From Chromatiaceae bacterium (GTDB taxonomy: Bacteria > Pseudomonadota > Gammaproteobacteria > Chromatiales > Chromatiaceae): a stretch of 64,000 nucleotides of DNA. The translations under genes were made by a program, and so were the position numbers. Of this stretch, positions 51,372-60,977 are shown one piece after another. The stretch spans positions 1-64,000 of the forward strand of contig JALOTB010000008.1 in NCBI GenBank assembly GCA_025458165.1. The letters run 5' to 3'. Position 1 is the stretch's first letter; every line of letters starts with the position of its first letter. The notes below the pieces were generated by a model that was not told the origin of the DNA, searched no databases, and saw only the letters and a list, made by a program, of their open reading frames with translations.

Positions 51372-51609
51372 CGGGGTGCTCCCATGGGTCTCAGTGGTGG
51401 TCGTTGTCGGTGCCTCGAAGGCGCCGGATTATAGCCGCCGCCGGCGAGGCGCCGACCGCGGCTCGTCGATGGCCGCTCGCCCGGGCAGGGGAATGGACCG
51501 CGGACCGGGGTGATGGTTGGCGCGCGTCACCCAGTGCCCAGACAGCCCGGGCAGAGGCCACCGCCGCCCCACTTTCTCCCGGCTAGTCCCTATTCCGTCC
51601 CCGCTCCCC

Positions 51610-52584
51610 CTACCGCAAGGCGCCGACCGATGAGAGCAGCCGCTCCAGCGGGCGCTTGTGGGCGGCGTAGGTCAGCAGCAAAACGTCGGCGTCCTCGGTC
51701 GCTGCCATGAGGTAATCGTCGCTGGTGCGGATCTCGTCGACCAGGCCGAGTGCCAGGGCCCGGGCGCCGTACCAGTATTCGCCGGTGGCGACCTTCGCGA
51801 GGTCGACCTGCGAGCGGTACTCCTGGATGAAGCCCTTGAACAGCCCGTGGGTATCCTCGAGCTGCTGGCGCAGCTTCTCGCGCCCGGCCTCGGTGTTCTC
51901 TCCGAACAGGGTCAGGGTGCGCTTGTACTCGCCGGCGGTGTGGAGCTCGAAGTCGACCCCGCTGCGCTCCAGCAGCCGGTGGAAGTTGGGGAGCTGGGCA
52001 ACCACCCCGATCGAGCCGACCGCCGCGAAGGGGGCGGCGATGATCTTCGAGGCGACGCAGGCCATGAGATAGCCGCCGCTCGCCGCGACCTTGTCGACCG
52101 CCACGGTGAGCGGGATCTGGCGGGCGCGCACCCGGGCGAGCTGGGAGGCGGCCAGCCCGTGCTCGGTGACCACCCCGCCCGCGTTGTCCAGGCGCACGAC
52201 GACCTCGTCCTGCGGCTTGGCCTCCATGAGTACGGCGGTGATCAGCTCGCGCAGGCTGGCGACCTCGGTCGCCTTGATGTCGCCGTGGAAATCGACGACG
52301 AACACCCGCCGCCTGCCCTCCCCCGCCGGGGCCTTCCTGCGCGCCTTCTCGGTCTTTCGATCGGACTTGGTGAGCTTGCGAATCGCCTTCTTCGGCAGGG
52401 AGGCCCGCTGCAGGGCGCGGGCCATGTTGCGGTATTTCTCGTTGAGGTCGACGACCTCCAGTCGATCCCCATCGATGCGCCCGCGCCGCGAGCGCACTAG
52501 GGCAACGAGCAGGAGCCCGAGGGCAAGGACGACGGTGAGGACCTTGGCGGCAAACAGCAGGTAGTCGACGAGCGCGGCAGTCAT
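51610..52584 (-). CDS. sohB: SohB-type S49 inner-membrane peptidase
   Basis: A 324-residue signal-peptide-peptidase-like serine protease with one N-terminal membrane helix (LLFAAKVLTVVLALGLLLVAL). After a basic linker comes the S49 domain: RVFVVDFHGDIKA, VVVRLDNAGGVVTEHGLAASQL (usually SPGG), AVDKVAASGGYLMACVA with the nucleophilic Ser, and AGEYKRTLTLFGENT with the catalytic Lys. It probably degrades membrane peptides. It is the last gene of gpmI-thyA-sohB, 33 bp after thyA. Confidence 0.9.
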   Translation of the reverse strand: MTAALVDYLLFAAKVLTVVLALGLLLVALVRSRRGRIDGDRLEVVDLNEKYRNMARALQRASLPKKAIRKLTKSDRKTEKARRKAPAGEGRRRVFVVDFHGDIKATEVASLRELITAVLMEAKPQDEVVVRLDNAGGVVTEHGLAASQLARVRARQIPLTVAVDKVAASGGYLMACVASKIIAAPFAAVGSIGVVAQLPNFHRLLERSGVDFELHTAGEYKRTLTLFGENTEAGREKLRQQLEDTHGLFKGFIQEYRSQVDLAKVATGEYWYGARALALGLVDEIRTSDDYLMAATEDADVLLLTYAAHKRPLERLLSSVGALR

Positions 52585-52617
52585 CTGGGCGGTCTCCTGG
52601 GCCTGCGAGCGGCACCG

Positions 52618-53457
52618 CTAAACGGCGATGGGGGCGCGAATCGCGGGATGGGGGTCGTAGCCGACCAGCTCGAAGTCCTCGAAGCGGTAATCCCACAGGT
52701 GCGCCGGACGCCGGCGGATCGCCAGCCGGGGCAGCGGCCGCGGCTCGCGCGCAAGCTGGGCGAAGACAATGTCTGCGGTCAGGTGATTGCGGTATAGGTG
52801 CAGGTCGCCGAACGTATGCACGAGCTCCCCGGCATCCAGGTCACACTGCTGGGCGACCAGGTGGGTGAGCAGGGCGTAGCTCGCGATGTTGAACGGCACC
52901 CCGAGGAAGAGATCGGCGCTGCGCTGGTAGAGCTGGCAGGAGAGCCTTCCGTCGGCGACGAAGAACTGGAACAGGCAATGGCAGGGGGCGAGGGCCATGC
53001 GCCCCCGGCGGACGTTGTCCTGCGGCGAGAGCCCGTCGAGCGGCAGGTCGGCCGGGTTCCAGGCCGAGACCAGCAGCCGGCGTGAGTCGGGGCTGCGCCG
53101 GATCGCCTCGACGACCGCGGCGATCTGATCCAGGGTGCTGCCGTCGGGACAGGCCCAGCTTCGCCACTGCTTGCCGTAGATGGGACCGAGCTCACCGTCA
53201 CCGGTCGCCCACTCATCCCAGATCGAGACCCCGTGGGCATTGAGCCAACCTGTGTTGGTCGACCCCGAGAGGAACCAGAGCAGCTCGCAGATCACGCTCT
53301 TGACGTGGATGCGCTTGGTCGTCAGCAGCGGGAAGCCCTGGCTCAGGTCGAAGCGGACCTGGCGGCCGAACACCGCGCGCGTCCCCACGCCGGTACGGTC
53401 GGTCTTGTCGCTGCCGTGCTCGATGACGTCGCGGAGCAGGTCGAGATAGGACTGCAT
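52618..53457 (-). CDS. thyA: Thymidylate synthase
   Basis: A 279-residue ThyA, which methylates dUMP using methylene-tetrahydrofolate. Conserved blocks: [58 protein letters not shown], the catalytic Cys159 in [36 protein letters not shown] and [12 protein letters not shown]. It is 15 residues longer than the E. coli enzyme. It is 15 bp after gpmI and 33 bp before sohB, so the three genes are likely an operon. Confidence 0.96.
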   Translation of the reverse strand: MQSYLDLLRDVIEHGSDKTDRTGVGTRAVFGRQVRFDLSQGFPLLTTKRIHVKSVICELLWFLSGSTNTGWLNAHGVSIWDEWATGDGELGPIYGKQWRSWACPDGSTLDQIAAVVEAIRRSPDSRRLLVSAWNPADLPLDGLSPQDNVRRGRMALAPCHCLFQFFVADGRLSCQLYQRSADLFLGVPFNIASYALLTHLVAQQCDLDAGELVHTFGDLHLYRNHLTADIVFAQLAREPRPLPRLAIRRRPAHLWDYRFEDFELVGYDPHPAIRAPIAV

Positions 53458-53472
53458 GGCGAGGATTCGGGC

Positions 53473-55032
53473 TCAGCCGGCGGGCGCGCCTGTCCGCACC
53501 GGGCCGATCAGGAGCGACTCCCCGTGCATGGCCGAGGGCTTGGGCAGCCCCATGAGGTGCAGCACCGTGGGCGCAATGCGGTCGATTCCAGCCCCGATCG
53601 CCAGGCGCCAGGGGACCTCGTCGATCACCAGGCAGGGCACCGGGTAGATCGAATGCTGGGTATGGGGCTCGCCCGTGACCGGATCGACCATCTCGTCGCA
53701 GTTGCCGTGGTCGGCAGTGAGGATGATCGAGTAGCCCTCCTCGCAGGCGGTATCGAGCACGCGGCCGACCTGCCGGTCGAGCACCTCGACGGCCTCGATG
53801 ATCGCCTCGCGCACCGCGGTGTGGCCCACCATGTCGCCGTTGGCGAAGTTGACGACGACGAAGGGGAAGGTCCGGCTGCGCAGGGCCGCGACCACGGCGT
53901 CGGCCACCTCCGGGGCGCTCATCTCGGGCTTGAGGTCGTAGGTCGCGACCTTGGGCGAGGGGATCAGCACCCGCTCCTCGCCGGGATAGGGCTCGCCGCG
54001 ACCGCCGTTAAAAAAGAAGGTGACGTGGGCGTACTTCTCGGTCTCGGCGCAGTGGAACTGGGGGATCCCCGCCTCGCTCAGCACCTGCCCAAGGGTGATC
54101 TCGGGCGTCTCGTGGTCGAAGGCGTAGGGCAGCCCGTACCAGGGGTCGTATTCCATCATGCAGGAGACCTCGGCCCCGGTGAAGGCGCCGCGGTCGAAGT
54201 GGCCGAAATCGGGCTTGAAGAGCGCGGTGATGGTCTGGCGCGGGCGGTCCTTGCGGAAGTTGAAGAAGATGACGCTGTCGCCGTTTTCGATGCGCTCCAC
54301 CCCGGCGATCACGCTGGGGACGATGAACTCGTCGTCCTCGTCGGCGGCGTAGGCCTGGCGGATCGCCTCGCGCGCCGTACCGGCCGCTCGGCCGACCCCC
54401 TCGACCATCGCGCGCCAGGCCATCTCGGTGCGCTCCCAGCGCTGGTCGCGGTCCATCGCGTAGTAGCGGCCCACCACGGTGGCAATGCAGCCGCCGACCT
54501 TGCTCATCACCTCCTCGACCGGGACGAGGAAGTTCTCGGCCGAGCGCGGCGGGGTGTCGCGCCCATCCGTGATCATGTGCAGGACCGGCATCGCCCCCCG
54601 GCGCCGGCAGAGCTTGATCAGAGCGATCAGGTGGTTGAGGTGGCTGTGCACGCCCCCGTCGGAGACCAGGCCGATCAGGTGCACCGGGCGCCCGCGCTCG
54701 ACGGCACGGACCGCGGCGGCGCCGAGGACCGGGTTGTCGTAGAAGCTGCGGTCGGCGATGGCGTCGTCGATCAGCACCAGATCCTGACGGACGCTACAGC
54801 CGGAGCCGAGCGTCATGTGGCCGACCTCGGAGTTACCCATCTGCCCGTCAGGCAGACCCACGGCGCGGCCCGATGCCTGCAGGACCGTGTGGGGGTTGTG
54901 GGCGAAGTAGGCGTCGAACTGGGGGGTGTCGGCGATCGCCACGGCGTTGTCGAGCTTGCTCGGGTTCACCCCGAAGCCGTCGAGGATCACCAGGATCACC
55001 GGACGGCGCGGTACGTTCAGCTTGGCGGACAT
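53473..55032 (-). CDS. gpmI: 2,3-bisphosphoglycerate-independent phosphoglycerate mutase
   Basis: A 519-residue iPGM that interconverts 3- and 2-phosphoglycerate in glycolysis and gluconeogenesis. Blocks: PVILVILDGFGVNP (Mn-binding Asp), DGQMGNSEVGHMTLGSG with the phosphoserine nucleophile S68, GLVSDGGVHSH, TDGRDTPPRSAENFL, RYYAMDRDQRWERTE, VVVNFANGDMVGHT and LTADHGNCDEM near the end. Full length. First gene of the gpmI-thyA-sohB operon, divergent from glgC. Confidence 0.96.
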   Translation of the reverse strand: MSAKLNVPRRPVILVILDGFGVNPSKLDNAVAIADTPQFDAYFAHNPHTVLQASGRAVGLPDGQMGNSEVGHMTLGSGCSVRQDLVLIDDAIADRSFYDNPVLGAAAVRAVERGRPVHLIGLVSDGGVHSHLNHLIALIKLCRRRGAMPVLHMITDGRDTPPRSAENFLVPVEEVMSKVGGCIATVVGRYYAMDRDQRWERTEMAWRAMVEGVGRAAGTAREAIRQAYAADEDDEFIVPSVIAGVERIENGDSVIFFNFRKDRPRQTITALFKPDFGHFDRGAFTGAEVSCMMEYDPWYGLPYAFDHETPEITLGQVLSEAGIPQFHCAETEKYAHVTFFFNGGRGEPYPGEERVLIPSPKVATYDLKPEMSAPEVADAVVAALRSRTFPFVVVNFANGDMVGHTAVREAIIEAVEVLDRQVGRVLDTACEEGYSIILTADHGNCDEMVDPVTGEPHTQHSIYPVPCLVIDEVPWRLAIGAGIDRIAPTVLHLMGLPKPSAMHGESLLIGPVRTGAPAG

Positions 55033-55301
55033 CGACCTCTCCAGAGATGGGCTCGCGCAAGGGTACTTGAGCGGGGCGGGTGAAGGAACCGCGGCCCCCC
55101 GCCGGGGTAGGCCTTCAGGCGGTGCTGACGCCGATCAGCATCGACGCGAAAACCCGGGAAATCGAATTCCCGCCACCCCGCAAGTGGAGGAGAATAGGCG
55201 CCCCTGCGAGCTTGGCCGCCACCGCGTGGCGCGCTTCCGCCGGCAGGCCGACGGCCATCGACAGCCAGCGCACCGCCCCTCTGGGCAAAGGAGATTTCCA
55301 G

Positions 55302-56561
55302 ATGCAGACCGATCGAATCATCGCCTTCGTCATGGCCGGTGGCCAGGGCTCGCGCCTTCAGCCACTGACCGCCGCCCGCTCCAAGCCGTCGGTCCCGTTC
55401 GGGGCGCGCTACCGCATCGTCGACTTCGTGCTGAGCAACCTGGTCAACTCCCAGATCCGCACGATCTACCTGCTGGTGCAGTACAAGTCCCAGTCGCTCA
55501 TCGAGCACGTGCGCAAGTCCTGGACTATCTCGCCACTGCTACCGGATCAGTTCGTGACCGTAGTCCCGCCGCAAATGATGAGCGGAGAGAGCTGGTTCCA
55601 GGGGACCGCGGACGCCGTGCACCAGAACATCGGTCTGATCGAGACCCACGCCCCGGACCTGGTCGCCGTCTTCGGCGCCGACCACATCTACCGTATGGAC
55701 CTCCGCCAGATGGTCGACTTCCACAAGGACCGCAAGGCCGACGTCACCATCGCGGCGCTGCCCGTGCCGCTGCGCGAGGCGACCAGTTTCGGGGTGATCG
55801 CCGCCGACCCGGACGGGCGCATCCGGGCGTTCCAGGAGAAGCCGGCCAACCCCACCTCCATGCCGGGCGACCCGAGCCAGGCCTTCGCCTCGATGGGCAA
55901 CTACATCTTCAACACGGACGTGCTCATGGCCGCGCTAGAAGAGGCCAGGCGCAATGGCGAGACCGACTTCGGCGGCCACGTGCTGCCGCGCCTGCTGCGA
56001 ACCCACGACCTGTTCGCCTACGACTTCGCCACCAACGAGATCCCTGGGATCAAACCCTTCGAGCAGCGCGTGTACTGGCGCGACGTGGGCTCGATCGACG
56101 CCTACTTCGATGCCCATAAGGACGTGCTCGGTGCCGAGCCGGTGTTCGACATGTTCAACCCGCAGTGGCCGATCTTCTCGAGCAACTACCAGGGACCGGT
56201 GGCCCGGGTGCTGGGCGGAGAGCTGCGCAACACACTCCTCGGCGCCGCCACGGTGATCCACGACGGGGTCCGCATCAAGGACTCCATCATCCGCCGCGAG
56301 GCGGTCATCGAGGATGACGTGGAGCTCGAGGACTGTATCGTCATGGACTACACGCGCATCGGGCGCGGTGCGAAGCTGCGCCGGGTGATCATCGACCGCC
56401 ACAACCACATCGAGCCGGGTGACCGCATCGGCTTCGACCCCGAGGCCGACCGCCAGCGCTTCCACCTGAGCGAGTCGGGCATCACCGTCATCGCCTCCGG
56501 GCGCAAGGGCTATTTCGCCCGCGGCCCGCGCGGCGGCTCGGCGGGCGGCTACTCGGGCTGA
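55302..56561 (+). CDS. glgC: Glucose-1-phosphate adenylyltransferase
   Basis: A 419-residue GlgC making ADP-glucose for glycogen synthesis. The ATG at 55302 is preceded by AAAGGAG at the correct distance. Blocks: FVMAGGQGSRLQPLTAARSKPSVPFGARYRIVDFVLSNLVNSQ (nucleotide-binding), GTADAVHQN, VFGADHIYRMD, GVIAADPDGRIRAFQEKP, YWRDVGSIDAYFDAH and, in the beta-helix, VIHDGVRIKDSIIRR. The N-terminal frame before 55302 is a shadow. Other glycogen genes are not in the window. Confidence 0.96.
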   Translation: MQTDRIIAFVMAGGQGSRLQPLTAARSKPSVPFGARYRIVDFVLSNLVNSQIRTIYLLVQYKSQSLIEHVRKSWTISPLLPDQFVTVVPPQMMSGESWFQGTADAVHQNIGLIETHAPDLVAVFGADHIYRMDLRQMVDFHKDRKADVTIAALPVPLREATSFGVIAADPDGRIRAFQEKPANPTSMPGDPSQAFASMGNYIFNTDVLMAALEEARRNGETDFGGHVLPRLLRTHDLFAYDFATNEIPGIKPFEQRVYWRDVGSIDAYFDAHKDVLGAEPVFDMFNPQWPIFSSNYQGPVARVLGGELRNTLLGAATVIHDGVRIKDSIIRREAVIEDDVELEDCIVMDYTRIGRGAKLRRVIIDRHNHIEPGDRIGFDPEADRQRFHLSESGITVIASGRKGYFARGPRGGSAGGYSG

Positions 56562-56601
56562 GCGGCAGCCGCCAAGATCGATCGGGCCGAGCGAAAGCCG
56601 A

Positions 56602-56617
56602 GCCCGTCAGGACGGGC
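56602..56617. terminator. Hairpin between glgC and pqiC
   Basis: GCCCGTC and GACGGGC form a 7-bp stem with a 2-base loop (likely larger loop in practice). It lies between two convergent genes and could serve both. Confidence 0.4.
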
Positions 56618-56626
56618 CGGCGACCG

Positions 56627-57244
56627 TCAGCGGCCCCCTCGGGCTCGGCTCAGCGACTGCAGCTCGGCCGCGACCTCGCGGCTGAAGGCGGCGAGGGCTT
56701 CGCTCAGGCCTCGCACCCGGTCCTCCGGCTCGCTGCCGGCAAGCGGCTGGCGGTGGCTCGTCTCACGCACCCGCAGGGCACCCCCCTGCTCGGGGTCGAG
56801 CACCGCCCAACGCACCCTGAGCACCGCCGCCCCGCCCTCGTCCGCCTCGAAGGCGAGCACCTCGGCGATCAACTGATAGTCGAGCGCGAAGCGCGCCTCC
56901 CCGGGAAGCAGGACGATCCGGCTGGTGGCGAGGAGCTGCGCCAGGTTCTCGCTTAGCACGCGCAGGAAGTCCTCCGGCAGCGATCCGCCCCAGCGGTGCA
57001 GCTCGTCGACGCTCAGCCGGTGCGCGCCGGCGCGGGAGACGAGCTGCGGGCGGTCGAGGTAGTCGGGGAACTCGATCGGTCCGACGCCGATCGCGAGGCT
57101 GCCCCCTTTGATCCCGCCCGGCGCCTCCGACCCGTCGGTCAACGCCCTGAGGGTGTAGAAAGTCGCCGGCGGGGTGGTCGCGCAACCCACCCCAAGCAGT
57201 AGCGCCAGCGTCAGCAACCCTGCCTGTCGCAGCACCTTGGTCAT
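56627..57244 (-). CDS. pqiC: PqiC-type outer-membrane lipoprotein
   Basis: A 205-residue lipoprotein with a lipobox (LLLGVGC, Cys21). The domain (ATFYTLRALTDG, AIGVGPIEFPDYLDRPQLVSR, LHRWGGSLPEDFLRVLSENLAQLL) fits the PqiC/ABC-transport auxiliary family. It would anchor PqiB to the outer membrane. ATG overlaps the pqiB stop by 4 bases. Confidence 0.92.
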   Translation of the reverse strand: MTKVLRQAGLLTLALLLGVGCATTPPATFYTLRALTDGSEAPGGIKGGSLAIGVGPIEFPDYLDRPQLVSRAGAHRLSVDELHRWGGSLPEDFLRVLSENLAQLLATSRIVLLPGEARFALDYQLIAEVLAFEADEGGAAVLRVRWAVLDPEQGGALRVRETSHRQPLAGSEPEDRVRGLSEALAAFSREVAAELQSLSRARGGR

Positions 57245-58905
57245 CGCATACCCCCCTTGCCCTTGAGCAGCGCCTCCGGATGGCGCTCCAGATAGTCTGC
57301 CATGGCGCGGATCGAGCGCGCCGCCGCGCTGAGCTCGCGTAGCAGCACGCGCAGCTCGCCCGACATCGCCGAGTCCGCACCGACGAATGTCTCGGCGGCC
57401 GCCAGGCTTTCCTGGGTCTGGCGCAGGGCCTCCTCGATCCGCGGGGTCAGACCCCTATAGCTCGAGGCGGTCTCACCCACCTGGATCAGCGCCCGCTCGA
57501 GCGCGGCGAGCGCGGCCATCAGCTCCGGTGACTCGACCAGCTCGCGGGTCGACTGGAGCGTCGCGCGTAGGTCGCCACCGATCGCCTCGAGCGGCAGGGC
57601 CAGCAGGGTGTCAAGGAACTGATTGGCCTTGGTGGCAACGGCATCCAGCGGCGCGGCCACCGTCGGCACCACCCGGTAGTCGCCCTCGCGGGTGATCGTC
57701 GCCGACGGCGCGTCGGGATGGAAGTCCAGATCGACGTAGAGTGCCCCGGTGAGCAGGTTGCCGGACTTAAGCTGACCGCGCAGCCCCTGCTGCACCAGCC
57801 GCTCGACCATCGCCTCGACCTTGAGCGGCCCGCGGTCGCCGATCAGGCCGACGCGCTCCGGCTCGACCTCGACCAGCACCGGGATGCGGAAGGCGAAGTC
57901 CTGGAGGTCGAGCTTGAGCTCGACATCGAGCACCTGACCGACGCGAATCCCCCGCAGCAGCACGGGGGCGCCGACCTCCAGCCCGCGCACCGAGCCGCTG
58001 AAATAGAGCAGATAGCGCTCCTTGTAGAGGAAGGTCCGCTCGTGAGCCTGCTCGCGGCTGGCGTAAAGCGGAAAGTGCGTACCCTCCTCCGCTACCGCGC
58101 CGGGATCGAGCAGCTCGGGGGTGTCGAACCCGATCCCCCCGATCATGAGGGCGAGCAGGGACTGGGTGTCCACGGCGACACCCTCGGCGCTGAGTCGGAC
58201 CTCGACCCCGCTCACGTTCCAGAACCGGCTGGTGGTCCGCACTAGCTCGTCGTGCGGCGCGGCAATGAAGATGTCGATGCTCACGCCGGCGCCGCCCGGG
58301 TCGAGCTGATAGCCCACCACCTGCCCGACCTGGATGTCGCGGTGATAGACGGGCGAGCCGATGTTGAGCGAGCCGAGCGCCGCCGAGCGCAGCACGAGCT
58401 TGCGTCCGGGCTCGGAGGTGGTGAAGAGCGGCGGCTCCTCCAGCCCGACGAAGTCGCGCTCGGCCGTCCCCTCAGTCGCCGGATCGATGGCGATGTAGGC
58501 CCCCGAGAGCAGGGTCTCCAGCCCCGTCACCCGGCTCGCCGTGACCCGCGGGCGCTCCACCCAGAAGCGCGTCCCCTCGCGCAGATAGGCCTCCGCACCG
58601 GCGACGAGCTGGGCCGTGACGACGACACCGGCGAGGTCCTCGGCGACCTCGATGGTAGTGACGGTGCCCACGTCCACGTCCTTGAACTTGACCTTGGTCT
58701 TACCCGCCTGGAGCCCGGCCGCGCTCTTGAACGCGATGCTGATGGTCGGTCCCTGCCCCGACCAGGCGGTGTAGGCCAGCCAGCCGCCGATGGCCAGCGC
58801 CACCAGCGGGATCAGCCAGACGATCGAGACCCGGCCCTGCCGCGCCACCACCGCCTCGGGCAGCTCATCGGAGATGGGCGCGGCCACAGTCTCTTGGGTC
58901 GACAT
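57241..58905 (-). CDS. pqiB: PqiB-type MCE-domain intermembrane lipid-transport protein
   Basis: A 554-residue protein with one N-terminal membrane helix (VSIVWLIPLVALAIGGWLAY) and MCE (MlaD-like) domains: GPTISIAFKSAAGLQAGKTKVKFKDVDVG near residue 50, SLNIGSPVYHRDIQVGQVVGYQLDPGGAGV near 170, and a third near 300 (GSVRGLEVGAPVLLRGIRVGQVLD). The C-terminus is helical and would form the needle-like coiled coil. Partner to PqiA and PqiC. Overlaps pqiA by 41 bp. Confidence 0.94.
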   Translation of the reverse strand: MSTQETVAAPISDELPEAVVARQGRVSIVWLIPLVALAIGGWLAYTAWSGQGPTISIAFKSAAGLQAGKTKVKFKDVDVGTVTTIEVAEDLAGVVVTAQLVAGAEAYLREGTRFWVERPRVTASRVTGLETLLSGAYIAIDPATEGTAERDFVGLEEPPLFTTSEPGRKLVLRSAALGSLNIGSPVYHRDIQVGQVVGYQLDPGGAGVSIDIFIAAPHDELVRTTSRFWNVSGVEVRLSAEGVAVDTQSLLALMIGGIGFDTPELLDPGAVAEEGTHFPLYASREQAHERTFLYKERYLLYFSGSVRGLEVGAPVLLRGIRVGQVLDVELKLDLQDFAFRIPVLVEVEPERVGLIGDRGPLKVEAMVERLVQQGLRGQLKSGNLLTGALYVDLDFHPDAPSATITREGDYRVVPTVAAPLDAVATKANQFLDTLLALPLEAIGGDLRATLQSTRELVESPELMAALAALERALIQVGETASSYRGLTPRIEEALRQTQESLAAAETFVGADSAMSGELRVLLRELSAAARSIRAMADYLERHPEALLKGKGGMR

Positions 58906-60142
58906 GGGCTTTCCCCCGCGCGCAGGCGTCCCAGATCAGCCTGGGATCGAAGGTCATGGCGGCGAACATGGTGAGGATGACGACGGCGGCGAAGAACAGG
59001 GCCCCCGGTCCGGCCTCGATGGTCGCGAGATTGTCGAGCCGCACCAGCGCGACTAGGACGGTGACCACGTAGATGTCCACCATCGACCAGCGCCCCACCA
59101 GCTCGGTGACCCGATACCAGCGGGTGCGCTCGCCCGGGCTGCGACGCGAGCCCAACTGCACCGAGAGCAGCAGATAGACCAGGATGACCACCTTGACCAG
59201 GGGCACCAGCACGCTTGCGACGAACACCACCAGCGCGAGCGGCCACATCCCGTGGGTGAGGAGAAAGATCACCCCGCTCAGGATGGTATCCGACTGGGTC
59301 TGCCCCAGCGACGTCACGGTCATGATCGGCAGGAGGTTGGCGGGCAGGTAGCAGAGGATCGCCCCAAACAGGAGCGCCCAGGTGCGCTGAATACTGGCCG
59401 GCTTGCGCCGGTGCAGCGGGTCGGCGCAGCGCGGGCAGCGCGGCTTGTGGGGGGCGACCGTCGCAGCCGGGACCGACAGCTCGCACACCCGGCAGGTGAG
59501 GAGCGGCTCGCCGGCGGCGGTAGGCCGGCGCGCTGCCGGCGGGACGGAGACTCGGGACCAGACGATATCCGGGTCGAGCGTCGCCTGCGCCGCCGCCAGC
59601 ACGAAGATCAGCACCAGAAAGGCGAAGAGCGATGGCCCGGGGACCAGGGTCGCGAGGTCCGAGAGCTTCACCACCGCGACCAGGATGCCGAGCATGAAGA
59701 CGTCCATCATGGCCCAGGGGGTCAGGGTCTGGACGTAGCGGAAGAGCGTCGGGAAACCCCGGGGCAAACGGCCGACGGCGAGCGGCAGGAGCACCGCAAG
59801 CAGGAGCCCGAGCTGCAGCCCCGGCGCCAGGATGCTGGTGAAGAGCACCACCGCCGCGAGCTGCCACATCCCCTGCTCGTACAGGTGCTGGACGCCGGTG
59901 ATGAGCGTCGTCTCGGTGGTCTGCCCCTGCATCTGAAACGACAGAAAGGGGAAGCCGTTGGCGACCGCGAAGAGCACCACCCCCGCCAGCGTCAACGCTA
60001 GGGTCCGCTCCAGGCTGTCCGGCTGGTTGCGGTGCAACAGCGCCCCGCAGCGCACACAGCGCGCCGCCGCCCCGGCCGGCAGCGTCGGGTTGCGCTGGAG
60101 CAGGTCGCATTCCGGGCACTGAGTGAGCGGATCGCGGGCCAT
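58865..60142 (-). CDS. pqiA: PqiA-type inner-membrane protein
   Basis: A 425-residue protein with eight membrane helices in two repeated PqiA domains. Each begins with a rubredoxin-like zinc ribbon: CPECDLLQRNP and CVRCGALLHR in the first, CRVCELSVPA and CPRCADPLHRR in the second. Repeated blocks TETTLITGVQHLYEQGMWQLA and SDTILSGVIFLLTHGMWPLA mark the duplication. It acts with PqiB and PqiC in lipid traffic between membranes. First of the pqiABC operon. Confidence 0.94.
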   Translation of the reverse strand: MARDPLTQCPECDLLQRNPTLPAGAAARCVRCGALLHRNQPDSLERTLALTLAGVVLFAVANGFPFLSFQMQGQTTETTLITGVQHLYEQGMWQLAAVVLFTSILAPGLQLGLLLAVLLPLAVGRLPRGFPTLFRYVQTLTPWAMMDVFMLGILVAVVKLSDLATLVPGPSLFAFLVLIFVLAAAQATLDPDIVWSRVSVPPAARRPTAAGEPLLTCRVCELSVPAATVAPHKPRCPRCADPLHRRKPASIQRTWALLFGAILCYLPANLLPIMTVTSLGQTQSDTILSGVIFLLTHGMWPLALVVFVASVLVPLVKVVILVYLLLSVQLGSRRSPGERTRWYRVTELVGRWSMVDIYVVTVLVALVRLDNLATIEAGPGALFFAAVVILTMFAAMTFDPRLIWDACARGKAHVDPRDCGRAHLR

Positions 60143-60263
60143 GGACAGCTCGGTAGGATGCGGTGAGCCGTGCGAACCGCATCAATCGCGGCCGCTGCGG
60201 CGCGCCCGGCTCGTCAGGGCTTGACGGGGTGCCAAGCCCCCGGTACCGGTCGGCGTCGGCCGC

Positions 60264-60566
60264 TCAAAAGACCCAGGCGATCAGGAGCGTGATCACCGCG
60301 AAGAAGGAGAAGAAGGCACCGAGCATGTACTGAAGCTCGCCGAGCAGGCTGTCGCCCGCCACCAGGGCGAAGACGATCAACAGGACCACGGTGACGCCGA
60401 AGCCCCAGAGCGCCGCGGTCTTGAGCCCGATGCCGGGCTCGATGGCCGCGCGCGCCTCGGCGATCAGCGGGGCGCCGAGGGTCAAGGCCAGCACGACCAC
60501 CACGCCGGCCGCGGCCAGCAGGATCAGGAGGATCTTGAGATCGCTGCGGCCTGGGTCGCTCATCAC
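60264..60566 (-). CDS. Small membrane protein (100 aa)
   Basis: Three membrane helices (about 10-33, 48-69, 80-99) and short loops; a first hydrophilic MMSDPGRSD. No family recognised. The ATG overlaps the stop of the PH-domain gene (ATGA), so it is probably a partner of the PH-domain proteins upstream. Confidence 0.7.
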   Translation of the reverse strand: MMSDPGRSDLKILLILLAAAGVVVVLALTLGAPLIAEARAAIEPGIGLKTAALWGFGVTVVLLIVFALVAGDSLLGELQYMLGAFFSFFAVITLLIAWVF

Positions 60567-60949
60567 TTCGCCTCCGCGGGCTGCTGGCCCCTGATGTGGG
60601 CACGGACCTCGTCGGGCTGCGGCAGACCGCGGATCACCACCTCGGGCTTGTCCCCGGCGGTATAGATCGCGATGTCGCCGGCCTTGAGCACCCGCTGGAT
60701 CAGCGACTGGCTGACCCGCACGGTGCGCACCGAGGACATGTTGATCTCGGTGTACTGCTTATTGATCAGCCCGTGGGTCCACACGATCTCATCGCTCTTG
60801 ATCAGGATGTGATCGGACTTGGCCAGGAGGTACCAGTAGAGCAGCAGGAGTATGCCCACCCCGACCGGGATCAGCAGGACCGCGAGCACCACCCCCAGGG
60901 GGTACATCCGCACCAGCGAGGGATTGGCCTCGTAGAGGATCGTGGACAT
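60563..60949 (-). CDS. Membrane PH-domain protein A (128 aa)
   Basis: A short bPH2-type (YdbS/YdbT-like) protein: N-terminal helix, one membrane hairpin (VVLAVLLIPVGVGILLLLYWYLL), then the PH-like domain ILIKSDEIVWTHGLINKQYTEINMSSVRTVRVSQSLIQRVLKAGDIAIYTAGDKPEVVIRGLPQPDEV. The second gene of a three-gene operon. The domain is nearly the same as in the protein at 60978-61466, so they are paralogues. Confidence 0.85.
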   Translation of the reverse strand: MSTILYEANPSLVRMYPLGVVLAVLLIPVGVGILLLLYWYLLAKSDHILIKSDEIVWTHGLINKQYTEINMSSVRTVRVSQSLIQRVLKAGDIAIYTAGDKPEVVIRGLPQPDEVRAHIRGQQPAEAK

Positions 60950-60977
60950 GGCGGCTCCTTAGGGATCGCGGTGGAGA

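Noticed and set aside
53233-55083. A 616-residue plus-strand frame antisense to gpmI and thyA
   Set aside because: Mirror-image composition of GC-rich genes; no domain recognised.
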